Positions 1-8,086 of a stretch of 15,694 nucleotides of DNA are shown here, in pieces. A program made the translations under genes and the position numbers. The notes under the pieces are model-generated. The model did no database searches and was not told the origin of the DNA. It saw only the letters and a program-made list of their open reading frames with translations. Numbering within the stretch: the stretch's first letter is position 1; every line of letters starts with the position of its first letter. Origin of the DNA: Dehalococcoidia bacterium (lineage in GTDB: Bacteria; Chloroflexota; Dehalococcoidia; GIF9; UBA5629); the NCBI GenBank assembly GCA_016927965.1, contig JAFGLP010000095.1, forward strand, positions 1 to 15,694. The letters are read 5' to 3'.

Positions 1-20
1 CGGATGCTGTGCGGCATCCG
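1..20. repeat. Short perfect inverted repeat (hairpin)
   Basis: The arms CGGATGC and GCATCCG are perfectly complementary around a 6-base loop. The hairpin lies about 60 bases beyond the stop of the minus-strand LivF remnant, so it could be part of that gene's old terminator. The bases that would show a U-tract on the minus strand lie outside the window. On the plus strand no T-run follows directly. Confidence 0.4.
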
Positions 21-80
21 AATTTGGACGGTTGTTAAGTTTGTTTTTTCCGCTTTAACCGACTCCGGATACAGGCGGGA

Positions 81-188
81 TTATATGCCCATGTAAGCTT
101 GACGGACTTTGTCGTCGGCCAGCAGTGCAGAGCATTTGTCTTCGATGGCTAACCTGCCGTTTTCCAGCACAATAAAATGGTTATTGTC
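81..188 (-). pseudogene. C-terminal remnant of a LivF-type branched-chain amino acid ABC transporter ATPase
   Basis: Reading the minus strand from about 188 to the TAA at 83-81 gives a peptide containing HFIVLENGRLAIED, then SALLADDKVRQAYMGI and a stop. This matches the usual end of LivF/LivG ATPases (VLENG-R-x-x-x-E, then a helix ending in VR-x-AY-x-G). Only about 33-36 codons remain. An in-frame TAG at 203-201 closes the frame upstream. I translated one further stretch upstream (about 190-250) and found no Walker A, signature or Walker B residues. No start codon is apparent, so this is a decayed fragment rather than a working gene. In the family these ATPases power import of branched-chain amino acids or similar small amides. 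Its upstream edge abuts the promoter region of the acyl-CoA synthetase gene, which suggests a deletion or rearrangement joined the two. The exact left limit of homology cannot be fixed by eye. Confidence 0.6.
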
Positions 189-246
189 AAGGGTTGTATA
201 CTATTTAAGAAGCGCCCCATATACTTTAAGCAGGCGGTCAGGAAGT

Positions 247-1638
247 ATGAAAGCATTTAACAACATCAAGGGACTGAAGCCGTTTTTTGAGCCGCAATCA
301 ATAGCCATCATCGGCCTTTCACGCAAGACGGGTAAGGGGGAGCATAACGCACTGCAAAACCTGCTGGACTATGGTTATGACGGCCGTATTTACCCGGTCA
401 ATCCTAACGCCAGCGAGATACTTGGTGTGAAAACATACTCCTCGGTCAAGGATATTGAAGGACCGGTTGACCTTGCAGTACTGGTTACACCGCGCACCCA
501 GGTGCCGATGCATGTCAGGAACTGTGCGGAGAAGGGGATAAAATGCATCACTATCGTTACACAGGGTTTTATGGATGCAGGTGACGCTGAGGGTATGAGA
601 CTATCCGGCGAAATGCTTGAGACGGCGGACGCTCACGGCTGCCGTATACTGGGTCCCAACAGCTTCGGCAGCGCCAATGCTTTCTTTAAATTCGGCTCAT
701 CCTTTGCCAGGGTCAATATGCAGCCTAACCCGCTGGGCTTTATCTGCCAGTCGGGGGGCCTTTTCAACGGTCTTTCTGAGTACAGCTTTGTCGGGAAGGC
801 TATCGACGTGGGCAATATCTGCAATGTCGATTTTGCGGATTGCCTGGAATACTTTGAACAGGACCCGCAGGTGAAGGTAATATTGCTTCATATCGAAGGC
901 ATGCCCGACCTGCCTCATTTTCTCATCGTGGCGGGACGCGTGTCGCGCAAAAAACCCATCATAGCCATTAAAACGGGGAAAAGCGCGCAGGCTGCCAGGG
1001 CGGCACAGTCGCATACCGGGTCCCTGGCCGGGAAAAACGAGATTTGGGATGCTGCCTTTAAACAGGCCGGTATAATGACCGTCGACAGCCTGGAGGAGCT
1101 GGTAGATACAGCCCGCGTCCTGTGCATGGTCCCGCTGGTAAGAAAAGAGGAAGTGTGTATTGTGACTTTCAGCGGAGGGACTGCCATAATGGCATTGGAC
1201 GGGCTGCGAGGCTCCAACTTAAAAGTCGGAAGCCTCTCCCCTGCTACTCTTGAAGGGTTGAAGAAATTGGCTCCGCCGTGGTTGCCGGTAGGCAACCCTG
1301 TGGATTACTGGCCAATGGTCATGGGGGTGAACGACAGGCTGAAGCTGACGGAAGATATATTCAGGGTTGTCCTGGAGGATGATAAATTCGGCAGCCTCTT
1401 ATTTATCCAGATTATCCATGATGAGATGCAAAGCAACGAGTTCAGGCTCTTTCTCAATAAGATGGTGGCTGAATATCCTGATAAGCCTATAGTAACTTCC
1501 CTGGTCGGCCCTTATGGCGCTGAATGTGTCAAGGAGCTGCAGGCTGAGGGCAGGGTACTGGCTTTTCACGCGCCTGAGAGGGCGGCGTATGCCCTGGCTA
1601 CGAGCTACCGGTGTTCACAGCAATATGATTACCTTTGA
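247..1638 (+). CDS. NDP-forming acyl-CoA synthetase, alpha subunit (CoA-binding and ligase domains)
   Basis: The product is a 463-residue protein of the ADP-forming acetyl/acyl-CoA synthetase family, related to succinyl-CoA synthetase alpha. These enzymes interconvert acyl-CoA + ADP + Pi and acid + CoA + ATP. Residues 12-135 form a Rossmann CoA-binding domain (SIAIIGLSR, then GRIYPVNPN). The GPNSFG stretch (136-141) and QSGG (168-171) open the ligase domain. SHTGSLAG (255-262) carries the expected phosphohistidine, H256. The reading frame stays open to position 109, but the conserved N-terminus begins at the ATG at 247, and codons before it overlap the LivF remnant. A weak AGGAAG lies just before this ATG. 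The length equals a stand-alone alpha subunit; the ATP-grasp beta part found in fused 700-residue versions is absent, and no beta gene lies in the window. The natural acyl substrate cannot be read from the sequence. Confidence 0.85.
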   Translation: MKAFNNIKGLKPFFEPQSIAIIGLSRKTGKGEHNALQNLLDYGYDGRIYPVNPNASEILGVKTYSSVKDIEGPVDLAVLVTPRTQVPMHVRNCAEKGIKCITIVTQGFMDAGDAEGMRLSGEMLETADAHGCRILGPNSFGSANAFFKFGSSFARVNMQPNPLGFICQSGGLFNGLSEYSFVGKAIDVGNICNVDFADCLEYFEQDPQVKVILLHIEGMPDLPHFLIVAGRVSRKKPIIAIKTGKSAQAARAAQSHTGSLAGKNEIWDAAFKQAGIMTVDSLEELVDTARVLCMVPLVRKEEVCIVTFSGGTAIMALDGLRGSNLKVGSLSPATLEGLKKLAPPWLPVGNPVDYWPMVMGVNDRLKLTEDIFRVVLEDDKFGSLLFIQIIHDEMQSNEFRLFLNKMVAEYPDKPIVTSLVGPYGAECVKELQAEGRVLAFHAPERAAYALATSYRCSQQYDYL

Positions 1639-1659
1639 GGCCGCTGCTTTAAATTGAAA

Positions 1660-1687
1660 TTGTCCGGAGATCAATCTACGATATAAC
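1660..1687 (+). promoter_or_regulatory. Possible sigma-70 promoter for the cyclase gene
   Basis: TTGTCC (1660-1665) and TATAAC (1682-1687) are separated by 16 bases in the 82-base gap before the cyclase gene. They match the -35 and -10 consensus at 4/6 and 5/6 positions. The gene could instead be read through from the upstream synthetase gene, as no terminator is visible between them. Confidence 0.35.
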
Positions 1688-1720
1688 AAAATATATGAAA
1701 CGGTGCAAGGAGTGTTCAGG

Positions 1721-2482
1721 ATGGCTAAGGTATACGATTTAAGTGTCCCTACTGAGGACAGTCCCAGTGAACCGCTGCCGCTCAAGGTAGCCCATGAAGA
1801 CCACAAAAGCAGCGCTGCTGTGATGAGCATGTTCCTGGGCGCAACGGAAGGCGATTTGCCGGAGGGAAACGGCTGGGCAAGCGATACGGTGACCATGATA
1901 TCCCATGCCGGCACGCATGTAGATGCTCCCTGGCATTATTACCCGACGACGGGCGGGAAAAAGGCCAGGACCATAGAAGAGATGCCGCTGGACTGGTTTT
2001 ACCATGATGGCGTCGTGCTGGATATGCGTCATAAGTTGCGGGGTTCCGGCGTTACCAGTCAGGACCTTAAGGACGCTCTGAAAAAGATTAACTACAGCCT
2101 GAAAGAGTGGGACATCGTAATGATAGAGACCGGCGCTGATAAGCTGTGGGGCAAGAAGGAATATTTCGATGCCGGATGTGGGATGCTGGCCGAATCTACG
2201 GCATGGCTGATCGACCAGGGCACCAGGGTCATGGGAATCGATGCATGGGGGTGGGACAGGCCTTTCTGGGCCATCAAAGAGGATTTCCAAAAAAATAAAG
2301 ATAAGCGTGTTATCTGGGAAGCCCACCGTGTGGGTATCGATAAAGAGTATTGCCATATCGAGAAGCTGGCCAACCTGGATACGCTGCCCCGACCTTTCGG
2401 CTTTAAGGTGGCCTGTTTCCCGGTCAAGCTGACGGGCGGTAGTGCAGGGTGGTCAAGGGTAGTGGCCATATTCGAGAAATAG
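1721..2482 (+). CDS. Cyclase-family metal-dependent hydrolase (kynurenine formamidase / isatin hydrolase-like)
   Basis: The product is 253 residues and belongs to the cyclase superfamily (PF04199-type), which hydrolyses amide or ring bonds with a bound divalent metal. The family signature is clear at residues 62-72, HAGTHVDAPWH, where H62, H66 and D68 are the expected metal ligands. Later conserved parts include the VMIETGAD strand, the GIDAWGWDRP segment, an EAH near residue 206 and the C-terminal LTGGSAGWSRVVAIF strand. The ATG at 1721 is chosen because AAGGAG sits 8 bases upstream; an upstream in-frame GTG at 1703 lacks such a site. The gene follows the acyl-CoA synthetase alpha gene on the same strand and ends at an intrinsic terminator. 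Family members act on N-formylkynurenine, isatin and cyclic amides. The substrate here is unknown, and the nearby trp operon alone does not make it a kynurenine formamidase. Confidence 0.85.
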   Translation: MAKVYDLSVPTEDSPSEPLPLKVAHEDHKSSAAVMSMFLGATEGDLPEGNGWASDTVTMISHAGTHVDAPWHYYPTTGGKKARTIEEMPLDWFYHDGVVLDMRHKLRGSGVTSQDLKDALKKINYSLKEWDIVMIETGADKLWGKKEYFDAGCGMLAESTAWLIDQGTRVMGIDAWGWDRPFWAIKEDFQKNKDKRVIWEAHRVGIDKEYCHIEKLANLDTLPRPFGFKVACFPVKLTGGSAGWSRVVAIFEK

Positions 2483-2535
2483 GCTGACGGCAATACATAA
2501 ATGCTCTGTAAATCGACTGGCTCCGTGAAATAGTT

Positions 2536-2580
2536 CCAGGGGCTGGAGGAATGACGCAGCCTCTGGCCTTCTGTTCTTAT
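2536..2580 (+). terminator. Intrinsic terminator after the cyclase gene
   Basis: The arms CCAGGGGCTG (2536-2545) and CAGCCTCTGG (2557-2566) form a 10-pair stem with one G-U pair and an 11-base loop. A T-rich run (CCTTCTGTTCTTATTT) follows. It lies 54 bases beyond the cyclase stop. Confidence 0.7.
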
Positions 2581-2582
2581 TT

Positions 2583-2780
2583 AGTTGCTCTCCGGCTTAT
2601 TAATTTCTTAATAATTATCATTGCTATACGCATAAACCTTTTTATTTTAAAAAACGTTTCTTTATTTGTAATCGCCCGACGGTCCTGTAATTGCTGGTTT
2701 TCCTGCCAGGCTTAACGGGCTCACGACAGGACAGGGTGAATACAAGTCAAAGAATAAATAAAAAGGATAAGTTGCGAGAA
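2583..2780. other. AT-rich intergenic stretch upstream of the zinc-ribbon gene
   Basis: Positions about 2590-2670 are markedly AT-rich compared with the flanking genes. The stretch probably holds the promoter for the small zinc-ribbon gene at 2781. I see no clear -35/-10 pair, RNA gene or conserved coding frame. An open frame begins at a TTG at 2691, but its first 30 codons look non-coding. Confidence 0.4.
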
Positions 2781-2960
2781 ATGAAAGCCTTTTGTTTAAA
2801 ATGCCGCAGGGAAATCGATATCAAATATCCCCAGTACGTGGAGACCAGGAACGGAAGGGCAGCAACCGAGGGCATCTGCTCCTGCTGCGGGACCCGGGTA
2901 TTTAAAATAGGAAAAAATTCGGAAGCTTATCACATCAGGCTCTCAGCACAGACAGCCTAG
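2781..2960 (+). CDS. Small zinc-ribbon protein (DUF5679-like)
   Basis: The product is 59 residues. C5-x-x-C8 (FCLKCR) and C33-x-C35-C36-G (GICSCCGTRVFKIGK) form a two-knuckle zinc ribbon, with C5, C8, C33 and C36 as the likely metal ligands. The spacing, the NGR segment at residues 24-26 and the ending VFKIGK match DUF5679 proteins. These are short, often placed near information-processing genes, and of unknown function. The ATG at 2781 is preferred because the domain begins directly after it; upstream in-frame codons do not resemble the family. Only a weak AAGGAT precedes it at longer than usual spacing. The last 14 residues (SEAYHIRLSAQTA region) extend past the usual domain. The gene converges on trpA and ends 58 bases from it. 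Confidence 0.75.
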   Translation: MKAFCLKCRREIDIKYPQYVETRNGRAATEGICSCCGTRVFKIGKNSEAYHIRLSAQTA

Positions 2961-2981
2961 GCCCGGGTTTCTCCCTGAAGA

Positions 2982-3017
2982 AGGTACGTACGTGAAGTAC
3001 AATATCAGGTCGTACCT
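2982..3017. terminator. Possible weak bidirectional terminator between convergent genes
   Basis: AGGTACG (2982-2988) and CGTACCT (3011-3017) are a perfect 7-base inverted repeat with a 22-base spacer. The repeat sits exactly between the stops of the zinc-ribbon gene and trpA. The U-tracts on either side are poor (TTCTTC on the minus strand), so this is only a candidate end for the trp transcript. Confidence 0.3.
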
Positions 3018-3018
3018 G

Positions 3019-3813
3019 CTAAAGAGAATGCTGTGAATTATCCAGAGTGCCGCGTATCTCTTTTATAAAGCTGTGCAGCTTCCTGTATGATTTACCGTCT
3101 TCCTCCATTAGCTGGATGATCCTGCTGCCGATTATGATTCCGTCCGCCAGTCTGGCTGCCTGCCGGGCCTGCTCCGGCCCGGAGATTCCGAAGCCTATGC
3201 ATAGAGGCAGTTCTGTCACATTGCGCACGCGTGAGATAAAACCTTGCAGGCCGGAAGAGAAGCCTTCCCTGACGCCTGTCACCCCGGTGACAGAGACGAC
3301 GTAGATAAATCCCCGTGCCCTGCCCGCTATTTCACTGATGCGTTCATCCGAGCTGTTGGGGGCCAGGAAACAGATCATATCGACTCCATTTTTACTGGCG
3401 GCTTCATCGAGCAATGGGAGCTCACCCGGGGGAAGGTCGGGTATAATCAAACCGTCTACCCCGGCGGCTGTGCAGTCTGCGCAGAATTTTGCCGGGCCAT
3501 AATGTAATACGGGATTGAGATAGCCCATAAAAGCCAGCGGAGTTTTTACGCTGCTCCTGATCTGAGCGGCGGTCTCCAGGCATTTTGCGACGGTAACTCC
3601 GTTCAGCAGCGCGTGGTGCGTGGCATTTTGAATGGTTACACCGTCGGCCAGGGGATCAGAGAAGGGAATGCCCAGCTCGATGATATCACAGCCTGCTTCT
3701 TCCAGAATGCGGGCTGCCTTCAATGTGGCGTCCGTATCAGGGTAGCCGACCGTGATATAGGCGATCAGTGCTTTACGTTTGTGCTTTGTGAAGACGGCTG
3801 ATATACGGCTCAT
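3019..3813 (-). CDS. trpA: Tryptophan synthase alpha subunit
   Basis: The product is 264 residues. It cleaves indole-3-glycerol phosphate to indole and glyceraldehyde 3-phosphate, and passes indole through a tunnel to TrpB. The catalytic acids are visible in [14 protein letters not shown]46 and D57 have the same 11-residue spacing as E49 and D60 of the E. coli enzyme. Other hallmarks are YITVGYPD near the start, [11 protein letters not shown], the SVTGVTG loop and the phosphate-binding GFGIS segment. The length is normal for the family. Its ATG overlaps the trpB stop in an ATGA arrangement, which implies translational coupling and equal amounts of the two subunits. A GGGAG site inside the end of trpB lies 7-8 bases upstream. 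It is the last gene of the operon. Confidence 0.97.
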   Translation of the reverse strand: MSRISAVFTKHKRKALIAYITVGYPDTDATLKAARILEEAGCDIIELGIPFSDPLADGVTIQNATHHALLNGVTVAKCLETAAQIRSSVKTPLAFMGYLNPVLHYGPAKFCADCTAAGVDGLIIPDLPPGELPLLDEAASKNGVDMICFLAPNSSDERISEIAGRARGFIYVVSVTGVTGVREGFSSGLQGFISRVRNVTELPLCIGFGISGPEQARQAARLADGIIIGSRIIQLMEEDGKSYRKLHSFIKEIRGTLDNSQHSL

Positions 3814-4997
3814 GATTTAACTCCCAGTGCATCTGCCACGATGTCTATGTCTTTATCTCCCCTGCCGGAGAGGTTGACCACAATGATCTTATCTTTACTT
3901 AGCGTTCTTGCCAGTTTCACTGCATGTGCCACGGCATGCGAGGATTCAAGGGCCGGCATGATTCCTTCGATTTTGCTCAATAATTGAAAAGCCCGCAGGC
4001 AGTCCCTGTCATCAACGGCCGTGTACTCAGCCCTGCCGTCATCTTTATAAAAACTGTGCTCCGGTCCTACCCCCGGGTAGTCCAGCCCGGCCGAGATGCT
4101 GTGCGTCTCAGTCACCTGTCCATCGGCATCTTGCAGAAGGTACGACATCGCCCCATGCAGCACCCCTGTCTTTCCCCTGCATAGCGACGCAGCGTGCTTT
4201 TCCGTCTCAAGCCCTTCCCCTGCAGCCTCGACGCCGACCAGCCTGACATCATGGTCGTTGGAGAAGGGGTGGAAAATGCCGATGGCGTTGCTGCCGCCGC
4301 CCACGCAGGCAACTATATAGTCAGGCAGCCTTGAGCATCTTTGCATGATCTGCTCACGCGTCTCCCGCCCGATAACCGACTGGAAATCGCGTACTATCTG
4401 TGGATACGGGTGCGGGCCTACCACCGACCCTATCAGGTAGTAGCTGTCGCCGACATTGCTGACCCAGTCCATGATGGCCTCGTTGATAGCGTCTTTGAGA
4501 GTGCGGCTACCGGATGTCACGGGGCGTACCTCTGCTCCCATCAGCTTCATCCTGAAAACATTAAGCGACTGCCTGCGGATATCTTCTTCGCCCATGTAAA
4601 CGATGCATTTGAGACCCAGCATAGCGCATACGGCTGCCGTAGCAACCCCGTGCTGTCCGGCGCCTGTCTCAGCGATGATCCTGTTTTTGCCCATGCGCTG
4701 TGCCAGCAGGCCCTGTCCCAGGGCATTATTTATCTTGTGCGCCCCGGTATGCGCCAGGTCTTCACGCTTCAAATAAATTTGTGCCCCTCCACAGTGCCGC
4801 GTGAGCATCTCTGCATAATAGAGAGGCGTGGGCCTTCCCGAGTAATCATGTGCCAGCGCATCGAGTTGGGCGTGGAAGGCGTCGTTGCGCCGGATTTTTG
4901 CGTAGGCATCGATAAGTTCATCCAGTGCGGGTATGAGCGTCTCGGGAACGAAGCGGCCGCCGTACGGGCCGAAATATCCTCTTTCATCAGGAAGCAT
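3810..4997 (-). CDS. trpB: Tryptophan synthase beta subunit
   Basis: The product is 395 residues. This PLP enzyme joins indole and serine to make tryptophan in an alpha2-beta2 complex with Trp[14 protein letters not shown] holds the PLP lysine, K88. [13 protein letters not shown] carries the catalytic glutamate, [10 protein letters not shown] is the phosphate-binding glycine loop and [10 protein letters not shown] holds the serine that contacts the pyridine nitrogen. The N-terminus ([15 protein letters not shown]) and length are those of the standard TrpB1 type that pairs with TrpA. The start overlaps the end of trpF by 11 bases. AGGTGA lies 5-6 bases before the ATG, within the trpF coding sequence. 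Confidence 0.98.
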   Translation of the reverse strand: MLPDERGYFGPYGGRFVPETLIPALDELIDAYAKIRRNDAFHAQLDALAHDYSGRPTPLYYAEMLTRHCGGAQIYLKREDLAHTGAHKINNALGQGLLAQRMGKNRIIAETGAGQHGVATAAVCAMLGLKCIVYMGEEDIRRQSLNVFRMKLMGAEVRPVTSGSRTLKDAINEAIMDWVSNVGDSYYLIGSVVGPHPYPQIVRDFQSVIGRETREQIMQRCSRLPDYIVACVGGGSNAIGIFHPFSNDHDVRLVGVEAAGEGLETEKHAASLCRGKTGVLHGAMSYLLQDADGQVTETHSISAGLDYPGVGPEHSFYKDDGRAEYTAVDDRDCLRAFQLLSKIEGIMPALESSHAVAHAVKLARTLSKDKIIVVNLSGRGDKDIDIVADALGVKS

Positions 4998-5694
4998 TTA
5001 AATCACCTTTTAAAATGTATTTCTGTAAAAAATCTATTCTTTCAGTATCCGGCTTGCCTGCAGAACGCACAGCCTGTACAAATGCGCGGATTTTATCGAT
5101 GTCTTTGCGCCCATCTGTCTCCACCCCGGAGGAAACATCCACCCCCAGCGGATTGACATGCCCAATCAAGCTGCTGACATTCTGCGGGTCCAGCCCTCCG
5201 GCAATTATCACCGGATATGCTGAGGCTATCTCCCGGGCGATCTCCCATTCAAAGGTCTGCCCTGTGCCGCCGTATTTTCCCTCCTGCATGGTATCAAGCA
5301 GGTATATCACCCGGTCTTTCCCGGGTGCATTTGCGCTGACAGTGTAGTCTATATCTTCTTTACGGTCATCAGGTGATATATGCAGGGCCTTAATAACCGG
5401 CGCCTCTATACTGCGGCAAGCGTCCATTCTTTCATCCCCGCTCAGCTGGACCAGATCCAGGCCGCATCTATGCACGACATCATTAATGTCCTGCGGATTC
5501 TCATTAACGAAGACCCCGACAATGGCGGGATGATCAGACAGGGCTTTAACCGCCGCGCTTATCCCGGCGGCCTGCTGTGGAGAGACCTTTCTACGGCTTT
5601 CGGCAAAAACCAGCCCGATCATCTGGACGTCCAGGCGGGCCGCTGCCAGGGCGTCTTCCACGCTGGTGATACCGCAGATTTTAATCAGCGTCAT
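4987..5694 (-). CDS. trpF: Phosphoribosylanthranilate isomerase
   Basis: The product is 235 residues. This TIM-barrel enzyme converts N-(5-phosphoribosyl)anthranilate to the 1-deoxyribulose form (CdRP). KICGIT holds the catalytic base C7 and [17 protein letters not shown] holds the catalytic acid D134. [10 protein letters not shown] and GVDVSSGVE complete the phosphate-binding end of the barrel. The protein is somewhat longer than the usual 200-210 residues because of a C-terminal tail of about 25 residues after the last helix. The end of this tail also encodes the ribosome-binding region for trpB. The start overlaps the trpC stop as ATGA. Here trpF is a separate gene, not fused to trpC as in enterobacteria. 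Confidence 0.96.
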   Translation of the reverse strand: MTLIKICGITSVEDALAAARLDVQMIGLVFAESRRKVSPQQAAGISAAVKALSDHPAIVGVFVNENPQDINDVVHRCGLDLVQLSGDERMDACRSIEAPVIKALHISPDDRKEDIDYTVSANAPGKDRVIYLLDTMQEGKYGGTGQTFEWEIAREIASAYPVIIAGGLDPQNVSSLIGHVNPLGVDVSSGVETDGRKDIDKIRAFVQAVRSAGKPDTERIDFLQKYILKGDLNAS

Positions 5695-6473
5695 GCCGGT
5701 CCCAGCTCCCTGATCCTGGCGCCGATATCGGGCGCGGTCATTAAAGCTTCGCCGACCAGTACGGCATTTACTTCAAGTTCCTTCATCAACAGCATATGTT
5801 CACGGGTGCTGATGCCGCTTTCGCTGACCACCAGCTTGCCGGGAGGGATGAGGGGCCTCAGCCATGCCGTCACATTAATATCAACTTTGAACGTGTTAAG
5901 ATCCCGGTTATTTATACCTATTATCCCGGCGTTGCAGGCCAGTGCTGCATCCAGCTCTGCTTCATCATGTACCTCTACCAGCGGTTCCATGTGCAGAAAA
6001 CGGCTGATATTGATCATCTCCTCCAGTTGCGGGGGCGTCAGGATGGCTGCGATCAGCAGTAGGCTGTCAGCTCCACAGACACGTGATTCGTATACCTGGT
6101 AGGGATCGAAGATGAAGTCCTTCCGCAGCAACGCTGGCCTTTTGACGCCCAGCACCTCCTTGATATCGTTCAGATAATGAGTGCTGCCCTGGAAATAATT
6201 TTTCTCGGTCAGCACGGAGATGGCTGTAACGTTATTGCGGGCATAAATTGAGGCAATACCGGCAGGATCAAAATCGTGACGGATAATGCCGCGGGATGGC
6301 GAAGCTTTCTTGATCTCAGCGATAAGCCTGACACGGCCGCCGGAGATAGCCGCTGCGAAATCAACAGGGGGGGCGATATGTTCAGCCAGGCTGATCATAT
6401 CTTCCAGCGGTATCCTGCTGACGTTTTCGGCCAGCTCGATTTTTTTATCTGCGACTATATCGTGAAGTATCAA
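5691..6473 (-). CDS. trpC: Indole-3-glycerol phosphate synthase
   Basis: The product is 260 residues. It decarboxylates and closes the ring of CdRP to form indole-3-glycerol phosphate. Family residues are plain: IAEIKKASPSRG (E53 and K55), LLRKDFIFD (K118), MEPLVEVHDEAEL (E163), GINNRDLNTF, SESGI and VGEALM. The start codon is TTG: no ATG is available before residue 26, and AGGAG stands 8 bases upstream of this TTG at 6473. It lies 18 bases after trpD, the widest gap inside the operon, and its stop overlaps the trpF start (ATGA). Confidence 0.96.
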   Translation of the reverse strand: MILHDIVADKKIELAENVSRIPLEDMISLAEHIAPPVDFAAAISGGRVRLIAEIKKASPSRGIIRHDFDPAGIASIYARNNVTAISVLTEKNYFQGSTHYLNDIKEVLGVKRPALLRKDFIFDPYQVYESRVCGADSLLLIAAILTPPQLEEMINISRFLHMEPLVEVHDEAELDAALACNAGIIGINNRDLNTFKVDINVTAWLRPLIPPGKLVVSESGISTREHMLLMKELEVNAVLVGEALMTAPDIGARIRELGPA

Positions 6474-6491
6474 TGTAACAACTCCTGTTTG

Positions 6492-7511
6492 CTAGGGAAG
6501 ACGGCTGCTGAAATCCGCCAGCCGATTGAGCTTGTCTGCTGCCTGCCCATTGTCTATGGATTGCCGGGCCAGGTCAACCGCTTGCTGAAGGTCCTCAGCT
6601 CTTCCTCCTATATATATTCCGGCGGCGGCGTTAAGCAGCACCACGTCGCGCCGGGCTGTTTTCTCCCCGTTCAGTATCGAGCGCAGTATCGCTGCATTTT
6701 CCTGCGGCGTGCCTCCCTTGAGGCTGTCCTGGGAGGCGCTTTTTAGGCCCAGCTCTTCAGGACTCAGGTATCTGCGTGATACTGCTGCGTCCTGTCCGCT
6801 GACTTCCCACACGGCGGATTTGCCGGAGATAGACAGTTCATCAACCCCGCTGAGGCCGTGTACCACCAGTGAGCGGCCGGTATGCAGGTGGACCAGCGCC
6901 TGAGAGATTTTCTCACCGATCTCCTCACTGGGCACTCCGATTACCTGGTATTGCGCTCCCGCCGGGTTGGTCAGAGGGCCGAGGATGTTGAAGACAGTGC
7001 GTATTCCGATCTCTTTCCTGGGCGTAGCTGCGAACTTCATGGCAGGATGAAAAGACTGTGCGAACATGAAGCCGATGCCGGCGTTCTCAAGGCAAGCCTG
7101 TACCTGTTCGGGTGTGAGGTCTATTTTTACGCCCAGCGCCTCCAGTACATCTGCGCTGCCGCAGCGGCTGCTCATGGCGCGATTGCCGTGCTTGGCCACT
7201 TTCAGGCCGGCCCCGGCGATCACGAAAGCGGAGGCGGTGGAGATGTTGAAGGTATTCTGGCCGTCGCCTCCCGTGCCGACGATGTCGACCACAGGCCCTG
7301 CTACCGTAACCTGCCGGGCCCGGGAGCGCATGACGCTGGCGAAACCAGCCACTTCTTCTGCTGTTTCGCCTTTCAGCCTGAGTGCAACCAGCAGTGCACC
7401 CATCTGAGCCTGTGTAGCGATACCATCCATAATCTCCTCCATGACGGAGGACGCTTCCTGCATGGTTAGCGAGTTGCCTGCAATCAGGTTCCCGATCGCT
7501 TCTTTAATCAC
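6492..7511 (-). CDS. trpD: Anthranilate phosphoribosyltransferase
   Basis: The product is 339 residues. It transfers phosphoribose from PRPP to anthranilate. GTGGDGQNTFNIST (79-92) is the PRPP-binding loop and KHGNRAMSSRCGSADVLEALG (107-127 region) is the second signature. GIRTVFNILGPLTNP and GVDELS, whose acidic pair binds magnesium, follow. The start is GTG at 7511, with AAGGAG 8 bases upstream inside the final codons of trpG. Only one base separates it from the trpG stop. It is a monofunctional TrpD, with the glutaminase encoded separately by trpG. Confidence 0.96.
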   Translation of the reverse strand: MIKEAIGNLIAGNSLTMQEASSVMEEIMDGIATQAQMGALLVALRLKGETAEEVAGFASVMRSRARQVTVAGPVVDIVGTGGDGQNTFNISTASAFVIAGAGLKVAKHGNRAMSSRCGSADVLEALGVKIDLTPEQVQACLENAGIGFMFAQSFHPAMKFAATPRKEIGIRTVFNILGPLTNPAGAQYQVIGVPSEEIGEKISQALVHLHTGRSLVVHGLSGVDELSISGKSAVWEVSGQDAAVSRRYLSPEELGLKSASQDSLKGGTPQENAAILRSILNGEKTARRDVVLLNAAAGIYIGGRAEDLQQAVDLARQSIDNGQAADKLNRLADFSSRLP

Positions 7512-7512
7512 C

Positions 7513-8085
7513 TTAATTTCTCCTTACGTTCAGAAAATTCTTGAGTATGTCCTTTCCGCACTGTGTCATAAAAGACTCCGGGTGGAACTGTATGCCCTCG
7601 ACTGAATATTCACGATGGCGAAGTCCCATGATGGTGCCGTCATCGGTCCAGGCGGTGACTTCAAGACAGTCTGGAAGGGTGTCCCGGTTGACTACCAGCG
7701 AATGATAGCGGATGGCATAAAAGGGGTTGGGCAGCCCGGCGAAAAGGCCCTGGTTATTATGATGTACCTGTGATGATTTACCGTGCATTATCTTGCCGGC
7801 CCGGCAGATAATGCCGCCGTAGCTGTGGCCGATACACTGGTGGCCCAGGCATACTCCCAGTATGGGGAGGCTCGGTCCCAGCTGCTTGATCACGTCATTG
7901 GAGATGCCCGCATTGAGAGGCGTGGAGGGCCCCGGTGAGATCACAATCTTCTCCGGCTCCAGCCGGGCTATCTTCTTCAGCGTGGTCTTGTTGTTGCGTA
8001 CCACGGTCACGTTCTCTCCTAGCTCGCAGAGATACTGGAAGAGGTTGTAGGTAAAGCTGTCATAGTTATCGATTAATACCAGCAT
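7513..8085 (-). CDS. trpG: Anthranilate synthase glutamine amidotransferase subunit
   Basis: The product is 190 residues. It is a class I glutaminase that feeds ammonia to TrpE for anthranilate synthesis. The catalytic triad is visible: C79 in GVCLGHQCIGH, then H168 and E170 in QFHPES. IDNYDSFTYNL at the N-terminus and ISPGPSTP are typical. In many bacteria this subunit also serves 4-amino-4-deoxychorismate synthase as PabA; no pabB is in the window, so a shared role cannot be judged. The ATG follows the trpE stop by one base and AAGGAG lies 5 bases upstream within the end of trpE. Confidence 0.95.
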   Translation of the reverse strand: MLVLIDNYDSFTYNLFQYLCELGENVTVVRNNKTTLKKIARLEPEKIVISPGPSTPLNAGISNDVIKQLGPSLPILGVCLGHQCIGHSYGGIICRAGKIMHGKSSQVHHNNQGLFAGLPNPFYAIRYHSLVVNRDTLPDCLEVTAWTDDGTIMGLRHREYSVEGIQFHPESFMTQCGKDILKNFLNVRRN

Positions 8086-8086
8086 G

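Noticed and set aside
109..246. N-terminal extension of the acyl-CoA synthetase to position 109
   Set aside because: The extra 46 codons are low-complexity Ser-rich, overlap the LivF remnant on the other strand and precede the conserved family N-terminus.
1739..2356. 205-codon minus-strand open frame across the cyclase gene
   Set aside because: It is antisense to a gene with a clear metal-binding motif; the peptide shows no family features.
4341..5156. 271-codon plus-strand open frame across trpB and trpF
   Set aside because: It lies antisense to unmistakable trpB and trpF, has no recognisable domain, and is a shadow of their codon pattern.
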